A stretch of DNA of 64,000 nucleotides from Marinobacter xestospongiae (GTDB taxonomy: Bacteria; Pseudomonadota; Gammaproteobacteria; Pseudomonadales; Oleiphilaceae). The notes under the pieces are model-generated. The model saw only the letters and a program-made list of their open reading frames with translations. It made no database searches and was not told the origin of the DNA. The first letter of the stretch is position 1; each line of letters opens with the position of its first letter. Shown here in pieces: positions 42,967-52,628 of the stretch. The stretch is from contig NZ_JAKZAK010000006.1 of NCBI RefSeq assembly GCF_023156385.1, positions 1 to 64,000 of the forward strand, given 5' to 3'. Made by a program: the position numbers and the translations under genes.

Positions 42967-45585
42967 CTATAGTGCCTGTTTCACCTGTTCCAGATGGTCG
43001 GCAATTTCTTCGCTTTGTGGTGCTGCTGCCAGAGCCTTTTCAATGGCTGCCATGGCTTCCTGGTGCTTGCCCTGCAGATGGAGTACCCAACCGTAAGTAT
43101 CCAGCACAGCGGGATTGTCCGGTGCCAGCTCGCTGGCCCGTTGCGCCAGCTCCAGCGCTCGTGCCGGCGAGGACTCCCGCAGTAGCCAGGCCAGGTTATT
43201 CAGCGCCAGTATGTTGTTGGGTTGCCGATCCAGGACTTCCTGGTAGTGTCGGGCTGCCGCCGCATCGTTGCCCTGTTGCATCAGGTAGTTGGCTCGTTTC
43301 ATCTGGGCCTGCAGATTGCCGGGCGCCTGGCCCGCCCAGGTCTGGGTGAGTTCGTCCACGCGATCCGGGTCCTGGGTCTCAGCCAGACTGATCAGTGCTG
43401 GCAACATGCGCTGATCTTCACTGGCCTGCCATTGCTCTTCCAGATACCGATAGGCCTCGTCGGCCCGATCCATCTGCTGCAACAGCGAGGCCCGGCTGAC
43501 CACAATTTCAGGTCGGGTGCCGAATCGCTCTTCCACCTCATCCAGTTGCGCCATGGCCTCTTGCTGCTTGCCTTCGAGTTGGTAGAGCCGCGCTGGCAGC
43601 AGTGCGAAGCCCAGATGTGCCGGTTGCAACGCAATGGCCTGGGTCGCGTTGGCCTGGGCGTCGGCCCAGTTTTTATCACCAATCAGGCCCTCCGCCTGCG
43701 CCACCAGCAGACGGGCTTTGGCGTGTTTGACTGGCTCAGAGGCGGTGTCTGCGTCGATTCCGGCCAGAGTGTTGGCCGCCGCGTCCAGCTCGCCCTGACG
43801 CACCTGAACCATGGCAATCAGCGCCGCACCGCTGTTGCTCAGCTCTGGATCATCACCGGTCTGCGACTTCAGCCATTCAGCGACTTCCTCCATGGAATGG
43901 GTCATGGCGTACAGTCGGCCGGCCTGTCGCAGGGGTTCCAGATTCTGTGGCGTGAGTTTCGCCGCCTTGATCATGGTCTCCGCTGCTGCCTCGGTGCGTT
44001 CCAGCTTGGTTTGCAGGTTGGCGAGGGCAATAAGGCCCGGCTGGTAGTTGGCCTGCTTGGTGGTCAGCTCCTTGAGCCTGGCCAGGGCGCGTTCGTTGTT
44101 TTCCAGGCCGGCATCGACAAGGCTGGCCATCAGAATAGCCTGGGGCGAGTCCGGATACCCGTTAAGTAGGGAATCGCGAATCTCCCTCGCTTCGCCCAGC
44201 TCGTCCTGTCGCAGCAGTTCGCCGACGTAGGAACTGGTGGTGGGCCAATCTGCCGGGTTGTTTGCGAACGCCATTCGCAGTTGCCCCAGTGCCTGTTGTG
44301 GTTGACCTTGTGACAGGTGGTGGCGGGCAAGGGCCAGGTTAAGGCGTGTCATCTGGGGATTTAGCCCCAGGGCCTTGCTGATGCTGGCAACGCCCTCATC
44401 AGCGCGTCCTGGCAGTGACAGCGCCAGCACGCCATGCATCGCAAGCAGGTCCGGGTCGTTGGGTCTGGCCTCGATGGCGCGGCTGAGATTGTCGAGGGCA
44501 TCTTTGCGCTGGCCCTGCTCAACCTGGGCCAGGGTGGCGGCGCGAATGAAGGGGGTGGGGGACGTTTCCGGGTCCAGGTTCTCGGCCAGCAGACCCGCGC
44601 CTTCACTCAGATCCCCCAGTTGCAGGTTGAGGGCGCCAAGCATCAGGGCGGCCTGCTCGTTCTCCGGGTCCAGCTGCAGCATGTCCTGCAGGGTGACCCG
44701 GGCTTCCTCCAGGTTGCCGGACTGGATCGCTGAAACCGCGGCCTTGGCGCGTTCACGAGCGTCGGTGTCGGTGTTCTCCGCGAGGATGCGGTTGTAGAGC
44801 TGGGCCTCGGTAATCCGGCCCTGCTGTGTCAGGGCCTGGGACAGCAGCGTCAACAGGTCTCTGCGCACCGGCAGGAAGACATCAACGCTGGGCAGTGCGC
44901 CCGTTGCCTCGGTAAGCACCTCGATGGCCGATTCGACCTGACCCTGTTTGTACAGGGCCAGACCTTTCAGGAATAGCAGTTCCGGGTCAGGGTTCTGCGG
45001 GTCGAGGGCATTGTCGGCTGTCGCCACTGCCTGGTTCGCGTCTCCCAGGTCGATGCGGGAGCGCAGTATGCCGATCAGAGCCTCCCGGTTATCCGAACTG
45101 CGCTCATGGACGGCCTGGAAGCCGGCCAATGCCTGTCGGGGCTTGCCTGACTGCCGCAGGGCCTCGGCCCGAACCAGCTCGTGCTCCAGTTCCGCCGCTT
45201 CCGATTCCGGTTCTATGCGGTCCAGGGTCTCAACCGCCGAGAGGTGCTTGCCCCTGGCGAGGTAGGCCTGGGCCAGGGTGAGGGCGACCGCCTGGGTTTG
45301 ATCTTCAAGCCAGGGCTCAAGAAGATCGGATGCTTCCCGTGCTGCGCCAAGTTCCAGATACAGCGAGGCCAGTTGAACCAGGTGGTTCACGTTGTTGGGT
45401 TCTTTCTGGATGGCATTCTTGATTTCGAGAAGCGCCGGGCGATACTGGCCCTGCTCAACGTAGGTGTCGCTGCGGGCGATGTGGGACAGCGCCTCGGACT
45501 TCTCAGCCTGGTCTCCGCAACCGGTCAGCATCGGCAGCGGCAGGGCCAGCGCTCCAATCAGCAGTAGATGACGGAAGTTGGTCAT
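42967..45585 (-). CDS. prsT: PEP-CTERM system TPR-repeat lipoprotein PrsT
   Basis: An 872-residue lipoprotein: lipobox LTGC (Cys23) after a type II signal peptide, then almost entirely tetratricopeptide repeats, about twenty by eye (for example AQAYLARGKHLSAVETLDRI, LNNLAWLLRESSPARALELA). Length and repeat layout match the TIGR02917 family, always found near prsK/prsR in exosortase loci. It is presumed to be a periplasmic scaffold for polymer or PEP-CTERM protein assembly; the detailed function is unknown. AGGGAA precedes the ATG by 8 nt. It is 63 nt downstream of prsR and probably co-transcribed. Confidence 0.92.
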   Translation of the reverse strand: MTNFRHLLLIGALALPLPMLTGCGDQAEKSEALSHIARSDTYVEQGQYRPALLEIKNAIQKEPNNVNHLVQLASLYLELGAAREASDLLEPWLEDQTQAVALTLAQAYLARGKHLSAVETLDRIEPESEAAELEHELVRAEALRQSGKPRQALAGFQAVHERSSDNREALIGILRSRIDLGDANQAVATADNALDPQNPDPELLFLKGLALYKQGQVESAIEVLTEATGALPSVDVFLPVRRDLLTLLSQALTQQGRITEAQLYNRILAENTDTDARERAKAAVSAIQSGNLEEARVTLQDMLQLDPENEQAALMLGALNLQLGDLSEGAGLLAENLDPETSPTPFIRAATLAQVEQGQRKDALDNLSRAIEARPNDPDLLAMHGVLALSLPGRADEGVASISKALGLNPQMTRLNLALARHHLSQGQPQQALGQLRMAFANNPADWPTTSSYVGELLRQDELGEAREIRDSLLNGYPDSPQAILMASLVDAGLENNERALARLKELTTKQANYQPGLIALANLQTKLERTEAAAETMIKAAKLTPQNLEPLRQAGRLYAMTHSMEEVAEWLKSQTGDDPELSNSGAALIAMVQVRQGELDAAANTLAGIDADTASEPVKHAKARLLVAQAEGLIGDKNWADAQANATQAIALQPAHLGFALLPARLYQLEGKQQEAMAQLDEVEERFGTRPEIVVSRASLLQQMDRADEAYRYLEEQWQASEDQRMLPALISLAETQDPDRVDELTQTWAGQAPGNLQAQMKRANYLMQQGNDAAAARHYQEVLDRQPNNILALNNLAWLLRESSPARALELAQRASELAPDNPAVLDTYGWVLHLQGKHQEAMAAIEKALAAAPQSEEIADHLEQVKQAL

Positions 45586-45648
45586 GAACGTATTCCCTGT
45601 TGGTATTTTATTGTGAGGCCATTCGCACGATCTGGTTGCGCCGGCAGA

Positions 45649-47025
45649 CTAGCCGGCGCTGGACGCCTCCGGTGACGTTTCGATCCGGTACTTGTCCGTC
45701 AGGTTATAGAGGGTGGGGCGGGTAACGCCGAGCAGGCGTGCTGCCTGAGCCATGTTGAAGCCGCTGCTTTGCAGGGCTTGCAGAATGGCCTGGCGTTCTG
45801 CGGTTTCACGCACCTGGCGCAGGTTGATGGCATCCTGACCTGAGCTCGTCGGGGCCTCCAGCTCAAGATCGGAGGCGGTCACCCGTTTGCCTTCCGCCAT
45901 GATGGTGGCGCGCTTCACCTTGTTGATCATCTCCCGCACGTTGCCTGGCCAACCATAGGTATTGATGGCCCGAACAGCGCATTCCGAAAACGTCAGATTG
46001 GGACGCTCCATCTGCTTGCCGAGGGATTTCAGCAGCGAATGGGCAATCACCAGCGCGTCGCCATCCCGCTCTCGCAGTGAGGGCACGTCCAGGGTGATTT
46101 CGCTGATGCGGTAGTAGAGATCCTCGCGGAAGTCGCCACTGTCGATCAGTTGCCGCACATCCCGGTGGGTTGCGCACACAACCCGTACATCGACCGGTAT
46201 CGGGTTGACGCTGCCGACCCGGTCGATCAGCCGTTCCTGCAGAAAACGTAGCAGCTTTGCCTGCAGCGGCATGGGCATGTCGCCGATCTCGTCCAGGAAC
46301 AGGGTGCCGCCATTGGCACTCTCGATCTTGCCTTTCTTGCTCTGGGTGGCGCCGGTGAAAGCGCCTTTCTCATAGCCGAACAGCTCACTCTCAAGCAGAT
46401 TTTCCGGTATCGCAGCGCAATTGATGGCGGCAAAGGGCTTGGTGGCCCGGTGGCTGAGGTCGTGCAGTGCCCTGGCGAGCAACTCCTTGCCGGTGCCGGT
46501 TTCGCCGGTAATCAGTGTGGTTACGTCTGTTGGGGCAACTTTCTCCAGGGTGCGGCAAATGGTCAGCATCTGCGGGCTGGCGGCAACAATGCCCTTGATG
46601 TTGGCACCATTGTTCTGGCGGTTGAGCTCCTGGTTTTCCTGCTCCAGCTCTGCCAGGCGAAACGCCCGATTGACCACGAACGAGAGAATGTCGGCGTCCA
46701 GCGGTTTCTGGTAGAAATCGCTGGCCCCCATGCCAATGGCCTTGACAGCGTTTTCCTTGTCTTCACGGCCGGTAACCACGATGACTTTGGTTTGTGGAGC
46801 GAGGCGAAGAATTTCATCGAGCAGGGCGAAGCCCTCGGAGGCGCCGCCGGGATCGGGTGGCAGGCCCAGGTCGAGGGTAACCACCTCGGGTTCATGCCTT
46901 CTCAGGGCGGCCATGGCAGCCTCCCGGTTGTCGGCAACCGCCACTTCCAGGTCATCACTGAAACACCAGCGCATCTGGCTCTGCAGGCCTGGGTCATCCT
47001 CTACGATCAAGAGTCGCTTAGTCAC
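45649..47025 (-). CDS. prsR: PEP-CTERM-box response regulator PrsR (sigma-54 activator)
   Basis: A 458-residue NtrC-type regulator. Receiver domain with phospho-acceptor Asp52 (VVTLDLGLPP) and the conserved KP pair (FYQKPLD). AAA+ domain with Walker A GETGTGK (174-180), the sigma-54 contact GAFTGA (221-226) and Walker B TLFLDEIGD (241-249). C-terminal Fis-type helix-turn-helix (NMAQAARLLGVTRPTLYNL). It should open sigma-54 promoters after phosphorylation by PrsK, including the one found before the PEP-CTERM gene at 42.66 kb. A 214-nt gap separates it from prsK upstream. Confidence 0.95.
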   Translation of the reverse strand: MTKRLLIVEDDPGLQSQMRWCFSDDLEVAVADNREAAMAALRRHEPEVVTLDLGLPPDPGGASEGFALLDEILRLAPQTKVIVVTGREDKENAVKAIGMGASDFYQKPLDADILSFVVNRAFRLAELEQENQELNRQNNGANIKGIVAASPQMLTICRTLEKVAPTDVTTLITGETGTGKELLARALHDLSHRATKPFAAINCAAIPENLLESELFGYEKGAFTGATQSKKGKIESANGGTLFLDEIGDMPMPLQAKLLRFLQERLIDRVGSVNPIPVDVRVVCATHRDVRQLIDSGDFREDLYYRISEITLDVPSLRERDGDALVIAHSLLKSLGKQMERPNLTFSECAVRAINTYGWPGNVREMINKVKRATIMAEGKRVTASDLELEAPTSSGQDAINLRQVRETAERQAILQALQSSGFNMAQAARLLGVTRPTLYNLTDKYRIETSPEASSAG

Positions 47026-47239
47026 AACTGCAACAAGTCCTTGTACTGTCTGGATAGATCAAGTACCGGGCCCTGTGCGGCTGAACCTTTGTTTTGCCAG
47101 CCCGTGAGGGGGGGTGGCTTAGCGCGCGAGCAACGTTGAGCCCCGGTACACTCTCGGCACGATTTCTCGTTACCGTCGATTCTTAACTGTAGTTTAGGCT
47201 ATTGCAATCGTCTCTGGGCGGTTTTTTGGCACTCGACGA

Positions 47240-49372
47240 TCAGCTGGCGGTGTTAATGCGCTTTGGTGACTTGATTTCGTCGTTTTCTGTGGTTTGTTGC
47301 GAGGTTGGCGCGTTGGGTTGGGCCAGCGGCAGACGCACCGAAAAGCACGAGCCGACCCCTGGCTCGCTGGTCACGTCGATGTTGCCGCCAATCTTGCGGA
47401 TATACTCGCGGGCCTGATAGGCCCCGATACCCATGCCGGTAAGGCCTTTTGTGCTCTCAAACGGTTTGAACAGCTGGAACTTGATGAATTCCTCACTCAT
47501 GCCACTGCCTGTGTCCTGAATGAACAGCACTACCTGGCCCTGGGACGTTTTCAGGGTCAGTGTGACTTCTCCGGTTGGCGGTGTGGCATCCTGGGCGTTT
47601 TTTACCAGATGGCCCAGAACGTTACGCAGCTGGTCAGCGTCGGCGTGAATCAGCACCCGGTCCGGATTGCCGATCAGTTGCGGAGCAGGCTGGTCGTTGC
47701 TGTGGTGCTCCAGCAGCTGCTGGACAACCGCAAAGAGATCGATCGTGGCGGTTTCGTTGCCGCTATCCTCCGGCTTGCGGATATGCTCCACCAGGTTCGA
47801 CATCTTCCGTACCGCGTGCTCCGTGGTTCGAATCATGTCGTCGATAAACTCAGGATTGTTCCGGTGGCGATGGGCATTGTTCACCAGCAGGCCAAGCTGG
47901 GCGATCAGGGTCTTGAGGTCGTGCACCATAAACGCTGAGGCCTTGCTCACGGCCTCGAACTGCATGGCCCGGGACAGCCGGTTCTGGGCATCGGCTTGCG
48001 CCAGCAGGTTACAGGTCTGGCGCGCGACTACCTTGATCAGGTCAAAGTTCTCCCAATTCAGCTCAACTTTGGCGTAGGGGCTGCCAATCAGTGTCAGGCC
48101 GTAGAACGAATTATCCAGGTACATGGGGATAACCAGCCAGCCGTCGGTGAACTTGGTGATGGCGTCGGGAATCTCCAGCAGGTTATAGCGCACTGGATCT
48201 TGCCGGTACTCCGCCAGGTTGATGATCCACTCACGCTCCTGCAGGAATCGGATCAGCTCGGATTCGCCATCGATGGTGGTGTATTTGGGAGGCGTCATGT
48301 TGGTGGCGGCCTGCAGGGCAAAGTTGCCATCCTCGTCCCGCAGCCAAAGGACGCCGGAATTGCTGTCCACCAGGTCGCCAAGGATGCGGATCACCCGCTC
48401 CGGCAGGGGTGGAGCGTCCCCCAGATCCGCCAACTCCCGGGTCATCTTCAGCCACTCGTCCCGGTAGTCGTACTTGTAGTCGAAGAAATTCTGACTGATG
48501 AAAATCATGGTCCGGGCACGTACTCGGCGGGAAGTGACCAGAATGAGGAACGCCGCCAGGGACAGGGTGATGAACAAAACCTGCAGGGCTTCGCCCCAAT
48601 CACCGCCCATGACCTTGACGTAGTAGCCGCCAAGTGCAAGAAAAATCAGATAGATACCGGCAAAACTTAATGTGCCGACATGGTAAACGGCGTTGCGTGA
48701 CAGCTGGAATTCCACCGGCTGCTTGCGGGTATTGATGACATTTACCGCGAACAACGGCACCAGGAAGGCATTGATGAAGCCGCGGGCGTCCCAGAACGAA
48801 TCGGCGATCTGGCCAAACAGCAGGGCATCGGCGTACATGAAGAAATCAAACGCCATCAGAGTGGCGGTGCCAACGCATATGTACTTCATGCTGGAGCGGC
48901 CGAGGCTGCCGCAGTTGCGCCAGATTTGCTCCACCAGAGACAGGCCGAGCAGCGACAACGCGATCTGGCCCACCACCTTGGTCTTGCCATCCAGCAGGGC
49001 AATGCCGAAGGCATATTCCAGGACGCCGGAGGCAAGCAGCAACAAGACAAGCGTGATGGTGGCGTTGCTGAGCACGGTGCGAACCTTGCCCATGAACTGG
49101 CCGGAGCGTCCGGCATCCCGCAGCAGTGCCAGCAGCACGGCAATCCAGGCGGCGTCGCGGATCAGCTCCAGCAGGTAGCGCAGGAAAAAGCCAGGCTGCT
49201 GCCACAGGCTCTGGCTCACCAGCGAGAATGCCCAGATGGCGGACACCAGGGCGGCGAGGAACATGGTGCGATCCACTTCGCGACGCAGGTACTTGCCGGC
49301 AATAAGAATGGCGAGCAGCAGGTATGACAGCACTGCTGCAGAGTGGCTGATTACACCAAGGTCGGTCGCCAT
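47240..49372 (-). CDS. prsK: PEP-CTERM system histidine kinase PrsK
   Basis: A 710-residue membrane sensor kinase. Eight to ten N-terminal membrane helices (residues about 8-300) make a sensory domain with little periplasmic loop. A GAF-like domain follows (about 325-465). The phospho-acceptor His is in FMVHDLKTLIAQLGLLVNN. The ATPase domain has the N box LGHLVKNAQDATPP, the G1 box DTGSGMS and the G2 box GMGIGAYQARE. Organisation matches the TIGR02916 family. It is upstream of prsR on the same strand and should phosphorylate it; the signal is unknown. Confidence 0.94.
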   Translation of the reverse strand: MATDLGVISHSAAVLSYLLLAILIAGKYLRREVDRTMFLAALVSAIWAFSLVSQSLWQQPGFFLRYLLELIRDAAWIAVLLALLRDAGRSGQFMGKVRTVLSNATITLVLLLLASGVLEYAFGIALLDGKTKVVGQIALSLLGLSLVEQIWRNCGSLGRSSMKYICVGTATLMAFDFFMYADALLFGQIADSFWDARGFINAFLVPLFAVNVINTRKQPVEFQLSRNAVYHVGTLSFAGIYLIFLALGGYYVKVMGGDWGEALQVLFITLSLAAFLILVTSRRVRARTMIFISQNFFDYKYDYRDEWLKMTRELADLGDAPPLPERVIRILGDLVDSNSGVLWLRDEDGNFALQAATNMTPPKYTTIDGESELIRFLQEREWIINLAEYRQDPVRYNLLEIPDAITKFTDGWLVIPMYLDNSFYGLTLIGSPYAKVELNWENFDLIKVVARQTCNLLAQADAQNRLSRAMQFEAVSKASAFMVHDLKTLIAQLGLLVNNAHRHRNNPEFIDDMIRTTEHAVRKMSNLVEHIRKPEDSGNETATIDLFAVVQQLLEHHSNDQPAPQLIGNPDRVLIHADADQLRNVLGHLVKNAQDATPPTGEVTLTLKTSQGQVVLFIQDTGSGMSEEFIKFQLFKPFESTKGLTGMGIGAYQAREYIRKIGGNIDVTSEPGVGSCFSVRLPLAQPNAPTSQQTTENDEIKSPKRINTAS

Positions 49373-49449
49373 AGGCTATTGCGTCCCTTGCCCTGTGAAC
49401 GAATGGACTCCGTCTGCGCGGGCGTCGGAGTCCTTACCGACCTGTCGCC

Positions 49450-50397
49450 CTAGACGGGATGCTTGTTTTCCCGATAGTACCGGAAAATTTCCTTCAGTGA
49501 CCGCTCGGGCGTGAAATCAAACTCCCGGGCAAACAGCCGACCGTCGATCACTACCGGGTACTTGAAGAAATTCATCAGGTAGGAGGGGAAGCTCCTGAGT
49601 TTCAGTGTACGCAGGATTGTCCTTGCCAGGGATGGCGGAATGGAAGGCACGGGAATACGTCGGCAGCCGCATAGCTGCAGGGCATGCTGATAGGCCACCC
49701 AATCGTCCGGAGCTACATTGAACACTCCACGGGCCTTGTGGTGATAGGCGAGCACGAGAGCGGTGGCCATGTCGTCGATGTGAATGAACTGCATCATCGG
49801 AGAGAAACCGGCCAGCACCGGCGCATGTTCGCTGCCAAGCAGAGTACTGATGCTGTTGCGGACACCCGGGCCGACGATGTTACACGGCCGCAGAATGGTG
49901 ATGTTGAGTTCCGGGTAGCGCCACAGGTAGATGTTGGCCAGATTCTCCAGTTCCACCGAGTCCACCAGGTCCATGGACAGGCCGGCGCTTTTCAATGGCG
50001 CTTCCTCATCGATGAGCGCCGGATTGTAGGCGGTGGCGCCGTAGACGTGGTAGGTCGACAGCACCACCACGCGGCGGATGCCGTATTTGTGGCTGAGATC
50101 CAGCAGCTTCTGGGTGCCCAGCACGTTGGCGTTGTAACGGCGCATGCGGGTCAACTGGCTGGACTGGACGCGCCCGAGGTGAATCACGCCGTCGAAATCG
50201 TAGCGGCGAAACAGGTCTTCGAACACCCGCTTGTTGAAATCGATGCAGTAGCTGGGAATGTCGTCCCCGAGGTACACCTGTTCACGGAAATCCACCGCCA
50301 CCAGGTCACAGTCCTGGCGCAGGCGCTGGATTACCTGTTGGGCCAGGGCACCGGCGGCGCCGGTTACCAGGATGTGTGGTCGTTTTTGTTCGCTCAT
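49450..50397 (-). CDS. NAD-dependent epimerase/dehydratase-like SDR protein lacking the YxxxK motif
   Basis: A 315-residue extended-SDR protein. The nucleotide loop is VTGAAGALAQQVIQRL, followed by DFDGVIHLGRV, VVVLSTYHVYGATAYNP and ILRPCNIVGPG. The catalytic Tyr-x3-Lys, expected just after the acidic DEEAPLK segment, is absent: the aligned stretch reads MDLVDSVELENL. The Ser of STYHVYG is kept. It may therefore bind NAD(P) without normal epimerase or dehydratase chemistry. It overlaps the PlsC-like gene by one base and forms a small leftward group with it and the mutarotase, which suggests lipid- or envelope-related work rather than EPS. Confidence 0.8.
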   Translation of the reverse strand: MSEQKRPHILVTGAAGALAQQVIQRLRQDCDLVAVDFREQVYLGDDIPSYCIDFNKRVFEDLFRRYDFDGVIHLGRVQSSQLTRMRRYNANVLGTQKLLDLSHKYGIRRVVVLSTYHVYGATAYNPALIDEEAPLKSAGLSMDLVDSVELENLANIYLWRYPELNITILRPCNIVGPGVRNSISTLLGSEHAPVLAGFSPMMQFIHIDDMATALVLAYHHKARGVFNVAPDDWVAYQHALQLCGCRRIPVPSIPPSLARTILRTLKLRSFPSYLMNFFKYPVVIDGRLFAREFDFTPERSLKEIFRYYRENKHPV

Positions 50398-51212
50398 CAG
50401 AAAAGCCCCTTGCGTTCGCTCAGTCCCTTGTCGATCAACTCGCTGATTGCGGCCTTGACCTGTTCCACCCGCTCGGTGACCTGCTCCTCGGGAATCTCCG
50501 ATTCGTCGAAGATCATTGGGTCACCGAAGTTCAGGTGTACTTTGGCGGGGAGGACCGCCGGTACCGCAACGGGCACATAAGGGACGCCAAGCAGCTTGGC
50601 CAGGGGTTTGACGTTGGCGATGGCGGGGATGGTCTCTTCGCAACCAACGACGCCAACCGGCACGATGGTCGCGCGGTATTTCATCGCCAGGTGCATGAAG
50701 CCATTGCCGAACCGCTTGAGCTGGTAACGATCCCGGTAGAGCTTGCCGGAGCCGCGCACGCCTTCGGGGAACACGATCACCGCCTCGTTGTTTGCCAGCA
50801 TCTTGGCGCAGTTCACCGGGTCTCCGAGAACCGCGCCGAACTCATTAAGCAGGTTGCCCAGATAGGGCACGGTCGGGAAAAAACGCTCGATCATGGCCCT
50901 GGGAATCCGGGGCTTGTCGCTGCGGGAGGCCAGGGCGTAGCCAATCAGCAGCCCATCCAGCGGGAGCTGGCCGCTGTGGTTGGCAATCAGCAGCACCGGT
51001 CCCTCCGCGGGTACCTTTTCGACGCCGTGAGTCTCAACCCGAAAGTACTTTTCATACAGCAGTCTGGTAAATGAAAAGCCGTACTTGATGGTTTCGTTGT
51101 TATAGCCCCAGGGGTCGTAGCCAAGGCTGCCAATGGGCTTACTGATTTTGCGGATCTGGTCTTCCAGGGATGATGGAACCAGGGCAGATTTTATTCTTGA
51201 TGTCAGGCTCAT
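50397..51212 (-). CDS. PlsC-family lysophospholipid acyltransferase
   Basis: A 271-residue acyltransferase. The active-site block is IANHSGQLPLDG, in the His-x6-Asp arrangement of the DGAT-like branch rather than the HX4D of classical PlsC. IVFPEGVRGSGK is the glycerol-phosphate-binding block, and VPVGVVGCEETIP a later block. No obvious transmembrane helix is present, so it is probably a peripheral inner-membrane enzyme. It is coupled upstream to the mutarotase gene (4-nt overlap) and downstream to the SDR gene (1-nt overlap). Confidence 0.85.
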   Translation of the reverse strand: MSLTSRIKSALVPSSLEDQIRKISKPIGSLGYDPWGYNNETIKYGFSFTRLLYEKYFRVETHGVEKVPAEGPVLLIANHSGQLPLDGLLIGYALASRSDKPRIPRAMIERFFPTVPYLGNLLNEFGAVLGDPVNCAKMLANNEAVIVFPEGVRGSGKLYRDRYQLKRFGNGFMHLAMKYRATIVPVGVVGCEETIPAIANVKPLAKLLGVPYVPVAVPAVLPAKVHLNFGDPMIFDESEIPEEQVTERVEQVKAAISELIDKGLSERKGLF

Positions 51213-52159
51213 GAGTCGCTAGCAAGTCCTTGTCGACAGCTGATCATTGCTCCAAGGGTATGGGTCTGTCCGCTATTTAGCACCCGAAAATCGTGCAGCG
51301 CATTGGCAGTTTCGACGCAGACCATCGATCGCCAGGCCTCGGCGGGAAAGTCGGACAGGCAGTCCGCTTTTTCCGGGCCGGGATTCCAGACCACCGTAGA
51401 GCGGCTGCCGAGGCTGGTGATCTGTTGCTGGCGGTTGCCGTTGTGGATGCAAACCTGCTGCTCGGCCGGGCGTTGATAGATCCGGTCGACTTCGCCATCG
51501 AAGGTGACCGGGCCGCATTGCTCATAAAGCTCCCAGTCTCGCAGGGTGTCGACGACCTTAACGCCATCAAAACCCTCCAGCTGGGTGCTGGCGATGTCGT
51601 CGCAGGGCAAATAGGTGTGAAGCGCCTGGGTAAGCGCCAGTGGTTTGTTGTCCAGGTTGGTGGTGGTGAGGGCAATGTGAAGGAGATCGGCGCTGAACCG
51701 GAACGTCAGCAAAGCCCGGGCCTTGCCGCGCCATAGCGTGGGCATGTCGTCGTCTATCTCCAGTGCCAGGCTGACTTCCACGGTTTCCGGGGACTCCGTC
51801 AGTTGGTCCAGCTGCCACAGTTGGGTGCGGGCGAAGCCGTGACTTTGCCGGGTCTGAATGTGTTCGCGGACCTGTGGTGGGTTTCGGTCCGGAACGCCAA
51901 ACCAGGGCCAGCAGATAGGAATGCCACCTCGCACGGCTCGGCCGGTTTCAAAGCGGGCGGCCTTGCTCAACCACAGCCAGTTGGCCTCGCCGGTGGGGGC
52001 GAACTGAATCAGGTGTGCTCCCTGAAGCAGCAGCTTGGCATGAAAATCCGGGTGGTGAATCTCCAGCCCCTCCAGCTGTCCTTCGGTTATCCAGCGGGTA
52101 AATGACCAGCTTCCGGGAGTTTCAGTCACGTGCACCTCGTATCGGGTTGGAGGATCCAT
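51209..52159 (-). CDS. D-hexose-6-phosphate mutarotase (YeaD-like aldose epimerase)
   Basis: A 316-residue beta-sandwich aldose-1-epimerase family protein. RGGIPICWPWFG, QSHGFARTQLW (catalytic His), QALHTYLPCDD (second His) and MVCVETANA (catalytic Glu) match the YeaD/YMR099C group, which interconverts alpha and beta hexose 6-phosphates. Length is normal. It heads the leftward trio with the acyltransferase and SDR genes and is divergent from the 4.5S RNA gene. Confidence 0.9.
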   Translation of the reverse strand: MDPPTRYEVHVTETPGSWSFTRWITEGQLEGLEIHHPDFHAKLLLQGAHLIQFAPTGEANWLWLSKAARFETGRAVRGGIPICWPWFGVPDRNPPQVREHIQTRQSHGFARTQLWQLDQLTESPETVEVSLALEIDDDMPTLWRGKARALLTFRFSADLLHIALTTTNLDNKPLALTQALHTYLPCDDIASTQLEGFDGVKVVDTLRDWELYEQCGPVTFDGEVDRIYQRPAEQQVCIHNGNRQQQITSLGSRSTVVWNPGPEKADCLSDFPAEAWRSMVCVETANALHDFRVLNSGQTHTLGAMISCRQGLASDS

Positions 52160-52257
52160 TCATGTGGTTTTCCGAAGATTAATCCAATTGCGTTACCGCT
52201 GCGAGGGTGGCCTGGGTATGAGGAAAACACCCGGAAAGAAATCAACAACAAAAAGCG

Positions 52258-52286
52258 TTGATGCGCCTGCCAACCCCTGTTAACAT
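52258..52286 (+). promoter_or_regulatory. Sigma-70 promoter of the 4.5S RNA gene
   Basis: TTGATG (52258-52263), a 17-nt spacer and TAACAT (52281-52286) precede the RNA. The next bases (GCGCGCCGC) are a GC-rich discriminator, typical of stringently controlled stable-RNA promoters. The start near 52293 implies a 5' leader of about 30 nt that would need processing. Confidence 0.75.
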
Positions 52287-52323
52287 GCGCGCCGCATCTG
52301 GACGAGCACGTCCGGATCGTTAT

Positions 52324-52436
52324 GGTGGCTCCATTGGTGCCTTCGCAACAATAAACCGTGAACCCGGTCAGGCCCGGAAGGGAGCAGCCGCAGCGGTGGA
52401 CTTGTGTGCCGGAGTGTCGCTGGTGGGGCCACCCCC
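52324..52436 (+). ncRNA. ffs: 4.5S signal recognition particle RNA
   Basis: The small bacterial SRP RNA is recognised by its conserved apical segment GTCAGGCCCGGAAGGGAGCA, with the GGAA tetraloop and asymmetric internal loop that bind Ffh. The ends pair (GGTGGCTCC with GGGGCCACC), giving a rod of about 113 nt as in E. coli. GTTTTTC follows shortly after the 3' end. The location just before dnaX is common in related gammaproteobacteria. Confidence 0.95.
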
Positions 52437-52548
52437 AGTTTTTCAGTACTCCCCGCATCCCGCCTGTTGGACTCACAAGCCAAACCTGTTGCCCAAGCCT
52501 CGTTTACTTCCCCTTTTAGAACCAAAGATTTGCCGGCAATTCAGCAAG

Positions 52549-52577
52549 TTGAACCATTGGGTATTGGCTTCTTATCA
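52549..52577 (+). promoter_or_regulatory. Candidate sigma-70 promoter of dnaX
   Basis: TTGAAC (52549-52554), a 17-nt spacer and TTATCA (52572-52577) lie about 50 nt before the dnaX ATG, in the 192-nt gap after the 4.5S RNA gene. Nothing else was recognised in that gap. Confidence 0.45.
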
Positions 52578-52628
52578 ATCCGGGTCCATGCTAAGGTTGA
52601 GGCTGATCACAACCGCAGTTGATGGACA

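Noticed and set aside
47100..47260. Sigma-54-like TGGCACTCGACG near the prsK 3' end
   Set aside because: The downstream GC is missing at the required spacing and it faces away from any gene start.
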